Positions 57,601-64,000 of a DNA stretch of 64,000 bases are shown here, in pieces. Under the pieces are notes generated by a model. The model made no database searches. It worked only from the letters and a program-made list of their open reading frames with translations, and was not told the origin of the DNA. The position numbers were made by a program, and so were the translations under genes. Positions within the stretch are counted from its first letter, which is position 1, and the number at the start of each line of letters is the position of its first letter. The stretch is taken from contig CM048840.1 of assembly GCA_026545765.1 (NCBI GenBank), forward strand, positions 1,943,265 through 2,007,264, read 5' to 3'. Source of the DNA: Plantago major (Eukaryota; Streptophyta; Magnoliopsida; Lamiales; Plantaginaceae).

Positions 57601-59497
57601 TATTCAAATCACCACTAAGAGGGGAGGTACGTACACAACATTGATCTAAATGTCTATGCTAAGGTTTAGATTATTGGACCATAATCCCCTAATAAAAGTC
57701 CTTGTTAAAGGGAGTATGTTATCAGACATGTGTATCATCTTCTAACATTTTTTTTTTTTTTTTGCAAGTTAACTGGTCAAGTTATAAATCGCAAAACTAT
57801 TAATTTGACTGTTCTATTTTGTTTGAATCTTTCCACTCAGAAGTTTTCTAATGGTTTTTCTTCTAAATATAAGATCACTAGATAGTCAAAATGTACCACT
57901 TAGTTATTGAGTGGTACGAAGTGGTGTTTTAAGTTTCCATGATAAATGTCTAATATTGCCCTTAAAAAAGTAATACTAATATATATTATTCCATTATATT
58001 ACACCTACACGTATGACACTTACACAAATGCGATTGAAAATCCATCTCCCATCTAAAAAAGAGAAGAAAAATCCCCTCCAAGCTCAAAAATTGAACCCAA
58101 GGAACCTCCAAACTTGACCCAATTTCTCTCCAACCCATAAATTGATTGCTTATTGGTGGGATAATGAAGGCAGTTAAATGAAAAATCTTTCACCCACTAT
58201 GATCTAATTATCACATCCTCTCATTAGCCCTAATCCTTGTTAACTCTTAACTAACAAACATGAGTTCTTGAAGACTAAAACAAAAGATTGTGCATATTGT
58301 GCCATTGATTAACTGTATGGTACTGTGGATTATGCATGTGTGCTTATCCCTTGTCCCCAATTAGAAATCTAAACGTCCAATACTAAATTTATTTGTAGAT
58401 TTGTATCGACTCTAGTAAACATAATGTTTGTAATATGGTCCTAGTGCACCAAGTGCTTATACAGAGGCACCCACCACCACCATTGTAGCTAGTACATACC
58501 TCGATTAGAAATGTTGTTGGTTGGACTTGGAGCTATGAACTCACTTTCTGAGTGGTATTTGACCGTTGGACATGTTCACTTCATTATATTTGCCTGTTCC
58601 TACACTTAAAATTCGACATATGCAAAATGACAACATTCAATTCTTGGTACTCAATATGTTACTATCCAATTTTGATACTCTTACGTTGAATTTTATCATG
58701 TGTGATGCTTTCGATACTTCCGCTCGAATTGGGATAATTCACAAACTTGCATTTAAGTATGTATTTTTAAAGACTTGAAGGTGACTAATAGACGATCAAA
58801 CACTTTTCCGGGAAAAAAGCTAGTTGAATTAGTCTTTTAAGTATTATTACTTCATTAATTTAAGTAACTCTCATGTTAGACAGTCTATTGGAAAGATAAA
58901 AGACATACAACATCAAGTTATCACCTAGCAATTATGGTGTTTAATTAAGGACATTGGTATTTTTCACAAACAACATTTTGTTAGCAATCTAGTCATTTTA
59001 CTTAAAAACATCAATGTTTTATTAATAATATATAAATAAATTACTCTGTCTATTATAAAATTAATTCTACGCGACCTTCCATAATACTTAGCGTAACATT
59101 TACAAAACATCAGTTGAAATTACCTGATAAGTTAGGGAGTAGATCATAGATGTAATAATGAGACAAAGCGTCAAATAGACACATTTGTGTATTTGAAGTT
59201 AGTTAATTAGGGGATAAATGTAATAATGTGATGATGAGGTGTCGTTATGGTTGTAATAATAAGCTCCAAAAACTAACACACTAAAGAAAGTAACAAGTTA
59301 CAACGAACTACACTTCCGCTTGTCCAATCCTTCACATCTCCACACTTAGCTTTGTCAACCTGCCATGATTTTCCTCGTATCAACATTCTCTGCAACAATG
59401 TTTAATCATACCTATACGATAATGAATCAACGAAAGAAAGAATGATGAACAGATACTAGCTAGATTTCCATGAATGAATGAATGTATGTAACTAAGG
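54677..59497. other. Long intergenic region between MIR390 and CHX
   Basis: AT-rich. The first part is the downstream portion of the MIR390 transcript. I see no conserved coding block and no complete transposon. A CATGG microsatellite lies at about 57158-57187 and a T18 run near 57747. The part before 59498 is the CHX promoter and leader. Confidence 0.55.
57158..57187. repeat. (CATGG)n / CATAG microsatellite
   Basis: A short run of CATAG then CATGG units, ending CATGGGTAGC. Confidence 0.85.
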
Positions 59498-62211
59498 ATG
59501 GATGCTAACTCACTTAATGTCACGGAAGAAGTCCGGGAACTCATCAAACAAGGCCTTATTATATGTCGCGTTAAACATAGAAGCCATCCTTTCGGTATCT
59601 TCTATGGCGAAAATCCATTAGATTATGGCTTCCCTCTCATGTTAGTCAATGTTGCCTTGATCCTACTTATTTCTCGCTTTCTTCGTGTCCTCCTCAAGCC
59701 TCTCCGACAGCCTCAGGTCATCTCCAACATCATTGTAAGTTCCATTTCTTATCCTAAGCATTTGTCTTTTTCGTTCTTATGGAGTTTTCACATCTTCTCT
59801 TGATTCAAACAGAGGATTTTTCTTGGAACGGTTTTGTAGGGTGGGATCATAATAGGACCATCTGTGCTATGCAGAAGCAAAAGGTTTAGTGCGTATATTT
59901 TCCCAGAAACTGCAATGTTTGTGGTACGGAACATTGGAGTGATGGGATTCTGTTATTTCCTCTTCATAACCGGAGTAAAAATGGACGTGACAGTAATAAG
60001 AAGAGTGGGAAAAAAACATTGGTACATTGCTTGTGTAGGGATATTTGTACCATTGTGCTTTAGTGTAGCTCTGGCTTTCATTGTGAGGGAGTCTTTCGAC
60101 GCGGAAATGTCCAAGTTGTCTTCCATTTGGGGGGTTACTGCCTCTTTAGCTATAACATCGTTTCCTGTCCTGTATCCAATTATCAAGGAGCTTAACTTGC
60201 TTAGCTCTGAAATCGGCAGGATGGCCTTATCTACAGCCATTGTCACTGATGTGGTAGGTATTAGTGGTGTGATCATATTCGAGGCTTCGAAACAAGGGGA
60301 AATGAGGCCTATTGCTGCTTTGTGGTTCTTCATTTCACTTCTAGTCTTTGCTGGATCCATGATATTTGGAGCTAGGCCTGCGTTCATGTGGATTATACGA
60401 GCAACCCCTGAGGGAAAGCCGGTGGATCAAATTTTTGTGGTTGGTATACTGCTAGGAGTTTTGGTTTTTGGATTTCTAGCAGACTTCTTAGGATTGGCAA
60501 TTGCTAATGGGTCGCTGTGGCTTGGTTTGGCTGTGCCTGACGGTCCGCCATTGGGAGCCATTCTGGTGGAAAAGTCTGAAACCATTATGCTGAATTTTCT
60601 CATGCCGTGTGCCTTTATATTTGTTGGGACGCTTGTGGATGTTTGGAGTATTAGTAGCAATTGGCATCATTTGAAACCGTTACTTTTCATTGTGTTAGCG
60701 ACTTATGTTATCAAGCTGCTGGCGACCCTGATTGCTGCTCGTATTTTCAAGATGTCGCCTAGAGATAGTCTCGCCCTTAGTCTGATAATGAGTTTACGAG
60801 GCGAAGTTGAGTTTCTACTGTTCATTCATTGGATGGATTTCAGGGTAACTTCTCTTCTATGATGTTTTTTTCTTCAGTTTCTGTTGTTTATTCACTCGAT
60901 GGATTTTAAGGTTACTTCTCGAACTTTATTTTGTGTTAAGTTGTTCTAAGCTCATTCATGAAACACGTTCCGATGTGATCAAATGCAGATGATAGGTCCA
61001 CCACATATCACAATTCTAGTGCTGATCACAATCTGTATGACTGCTATATCCACACCGCTGATCAGCACAATCTATGATCCCACGCGGCCTTATATGGTGA
61101 ACAAGCGACGGAACATTCAGCACAAACCTCCAAACTCAAAGCTTCGTCTTGTAATTTGTATCCCTGGTGAAGAAAGTGTGTCTGGACTTGTGAACTTACT
61201 CAAACTCTCCAATCCAACAGCTAGCGGTCCTTTCTCCATTCATGCTCTGCGCTTAGTTGAGCTTGTGGGCCGCGCCAATCCTGTTTTCGTTGATCATGAA
61301 AATGAAGATGAAGTTTCTGAGCAGGCTCAGTCCAGTACGGTTCAAAAGGCTTTGCAGATTTTCCAAGACAACATTGGTAATTTTTCACCTTATGTTTCAT
61401 GTGATTTAAGAACTTCACGCACCCTAAATTTCGCAGGACATTGTCTGCTTTTGTAGGTGAGTATGTAAAACTGCATTGGTACACCACCATGACAACGAAG
61501 CGGAGCATGTACCAAGATATATGCGAGCTAGCCCTTAACAAGAAAGCGTGTTTGATCATCTTACCACATCACAGGAAGAGCTTGAACAGCATTAGTGCGG
61601 CAGGAGTGGTGAAGCAAGGTTTCCAGTCAATAATCGCAAATGTTTTGGAAAATGCGCCTTGTTCTGTTGGAGTTCTCGTTGACAAAAGTCCTTACTTCAA
61701 TATTCCAGCTGTGAGAGCTTCTCGGCATCATTTCGCAGTTCTTTTCTTAGGTGGTGCAGATGCCAGGGAGGCATTGACCTATGCTGATCTAATGGCTTCC
61801 AATACAGACATTTCGTTAACTGTGATCAGATTCTTGGCGTCTGATGGTGAAGGTGATGATCTCATGGAGAAGAAGCTCGATGATGGCTTGGTAACGTGGT
61901 TTTGGGTGAAAAATGAAGGGAACGACCGGATTGTGTATAGAGAGGTGGTGGTGAGTGATGGGGAAGAAACGTTCGCTGCGATCAGGGCAATGGATGACAA
62001 TTATGACCTTTGGGTTGTGGGAATAAAACATGGCATCAATCCTGTTTTGTTACAAGGATTGGAGAGATGGAGTGAGAGCAACGAGTTAGGAGTTATAGGA
62101 GATTTGATTGCTTCGGATGATTTCAGTTGCACAGCTTCTGTTTTAGCGATACAGCAGCAGATTTTAAGAGGGCAAGAGGCTACTAAATGTAATATGTTTG
62201 TAGGCTTGTGA
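59498..62211 (+). CDS. CHX13: CHX-family cation/H+ antiporter (CHX13/14-like)
   Basis: Four exons, 59498-59734, 59840-60844, 60989-61376 and 61457-62211, with GT/AG introns and consistent phases, give 794 residues. The N-terminal ~420 residues form the CPA2 transporter domain with about 12 membrane segments; FGIFYGENPLDYGFPLMLVN, VISNIIGGIIIGPSVL, TSFPVLYPIIKELNLL, the D-containing ALSTAIVTDVVG and MSLRGEVEFLLFIHWMDFR are typical CHX motifs. The rest is the cytosolic regulatory half, with RPYMVNKRRNIQHKPPNSK and LHWYTTMTTKRSMYQDICEL. Family members move K+ or related cations at the plasma membrane or endomembranes. Assignment to CHX13/14 rests on the start region and gene neighbourhood and is tentative; the family is firm. 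Confidence 0.9.
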
Positions 62212-62440
62212 TTTTCTCATTAGGAGACTTGATAGTGTTTAAATTTTGATAGGAGGTAGTTCATACATACTCCAAATGAACAGTGTATAGTATAGTATAT
62301 GACTTGTATAATTCTTCTCCTCCAAATGAATTTAATGCAGGAAATTACACACTTTCATGACTAGAAACAACAAAGACTAATGATATGTAAGATGGAAGAA
62401 AGTTTCAACAGAAAACATGAGTGACACTGTAGATTTGAGC

Positions 62441-64000
62441 CTAACAAGGGGGGAGATCAGGTGGAGGTGGCTTGATGGACTGCAATTCGCCTGGACCATT
62501 CTCGACCAAGAATGCCATTCCCAAGCCCCCTGATAGATGAGAATCTATGTGACAATGCATCAACCAAACTCCTGCAGAAAAGAGAAGAAAAAAAATGATA
62601 TCACAAAAAGTTTAATGAAACTAAGAAATCCATGGTTAAAGCTTCAGCCTTGTATTTGCATATCTAGTATACTTACCAGGATTATCAGCCACAAAGCGAA
62701 TGACAGACCAGCCACCAACCGGGACATTGATGGTATTTCGCACTGGAGGGTCAATGAGGTTGAATCTTGCGGTATCTCTAACAGGACTGAAGTTGCCAAA
62801 ACCTTGTCCCACAACGTAGAAGTGATATCCATGAAGGTGAATAGGATGATCCTCAGTCGAGACAATGGCAGTGTCTTGCAAAACAATTTGTACATTCGAA
62901 CCGAACTTCAGTTTGTAAAGCCTAGTTCCAAATCTAGGCTGCCACAGTGCACGGCTCACGTTGCCAGTGTAGTCAAACACCACTGGAGGGACTGGTGGGA
63001 AATTGGTATTGTAAACACCTGGTATGTTTTGATAATATGCTTGTAATAAGGAAGTACGCCTAGGAAGAATGAACGATACATTGTTCATGCTAGCTGCGAA
63101 TCTTGTGTTGTTGGGGCCTTGGCATCTTGGGCCAGGGTTGCAGTTCACAATGCCCAAGCCCACTGTGAAAAACAAGTTCTCGTCGATTTTGGTTGGGACT
63201 TTTGCATTTTTTGAAGGTAAGCTCCTCAACTGGCTAGTGAATGCAGTAACAGTATTCGTGTCGTTGAATGCAGGAAGTGGAGGCAATAAAGGTCTTGAAG
63301 CAACACTGGATTTGGCAGCAACATTATTGTACATCAGAACAGCAGTGGCAGTTGTATTGTCAAATGGAGCGTTTTGTGCAGTAGCATAAGCTCGTGTTGC
63401 CATGTAATAGCGCCCAACTGGTTGATTGGCCGTGAGAAGGACGTTGGTGGTCTGTCCAGGACCAAGCATGATGACCCTGGACGTGAATGGCTTATTGTAG
63501 GCTGCGTCATTTCCAACTACTGTCAGCATGTGATTGGCGACAGTGAAGAAGAGTTCTTGATTGAGTGCAGCATTGATGATTCGCAGAAGAACTGTTTCTC
63601 CGAATTTGATGTGGAACTTTTTTGTTTCTACATAAGACCAGACAATACTTTTATTCGATGATTTCGTTTCCTAGGAACATTCAAGATATGCAATATTTAG
63701 GCCGAGAATTAGCTTACCTTTACTTGAACATCTGTACAAATCTCCAGGCTGGCCATTGATGGTGTAAGCATCAGACACATTTGGAGCAGCACCGGTGAAT
63801 TGAGCCTGTCGTAAAACACTGATGATGTCTCTATTCCACCATTCCCCTGTTGCCAAGAGTTAATTAACTCTCATAAGCCATGGTAATGTCTGTAACTTGA
63901 AAAATACTGTGAATATTTGCTAATGTTTACCGAGAAGTATAGGAATCTCTCTGTGGGGCTTTGGGAACGGATATTGAGAACCGAGTTTGGGGTAGATGAT
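62441..64000 (-). CDS. LAC3: Laccase (multicopper oxidase), 5' part outside the window
   Basis: Minus strand; exons 64000-63931 (partial), 63846-63718, 63627-62677 and 62571-62441 join in phase and give the last 426 residues of a protein usually about 570 long. It contains [35 protein letters not shown], the copper ligands [10 protein letters not shown], and [14 protein letters not shown] in the last exon, ending PPPPDLPPC. The last intron splits a Gly codon just before VWLMHCH. Laccases are secreted enzymes that oxidise monolignols or flavonoids with O2 in the cell wall. Paralogue LAC3 is suggested only by neighbourhood (At2g30210 lies between MCAT and CHX13 in my recollection). The stop is 229 bp from the CHX stop, tail to tail. 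Confidence 0.93.

Overview
This is nuclear DNA from a flowering plant, almost certainly a eudicot: intron-containing plant gene families (LOB-domain, mitoferrin, plastid malonyltransferase, CHX antiporter, laccase), a plant MIR390 locus, AT-rich spacers, a nuclear copy of plastid DNA, and Harbinger, CACTA, Helitron, Mutator-type, Stowaway and SINE elements. I cannot name the species.

Layout. 0-15.6 kb is repeat-dominated: Stowaway-type elements (one with a Mutator-type MITE nested inside), an internally deleted Harbinger copy, a decayed Helitron helicase in scrambled pieces, and a nearly full-length Harbinger element (10354-13277) with an apparently intact two-exon transposase. An LBD12-like transcription factor follows (15783-16727). 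17.3-21.1 kb is a composite plastid insertion joining a trnR-ACG region to a trnL-CAA/ycf2 region. 21.1-26.4 kb is a Harbinger-like relic split by a 3.76-kb CACTA deletion derivative. 26.9-40.0 kb is the gene-rich core: mitoferrin (+), tRNA-Gly (+), a MEA1-like small acidic protein (+), plastid malonyl-CoA:ACP transacylase (-) and a Shewanella-like protein phosphatase (-). 40-53 kb is repetitive again: SINE, Stowaways, a ~320-bp tandem array, and a 7.56-kb CACTA element with broken tnpD- and tnpA-like genes. A MIR390 hairpin lies at 54.6 kb behind a TATA box. The end carries a CHX cation/H+ antiporter (+) and, tail to tail, a laccase (-) truncated by the window edge.

How the genes work together. 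The host genes form no metabolic operon. From memory, however, LBD12, MIT1, MCAT, LAC3 and CHX13 are close neighbours on Arabidopsis chromosome 2 (around At2g30130-At2g30240), and SLP1, MIT2 and CHX14 are close on chromosome 1 (around At1g06970-At1g07030). The window therefore looks like an ancestral gene block expanded by transposons. The observations most worth a second look are the MIR390 locus; the stem-covarying hairpin repeat array in the same intron of both CACTA elements; the source/derivative pairs for Harbinger and CACTA; and the rearranged plastid insertion.
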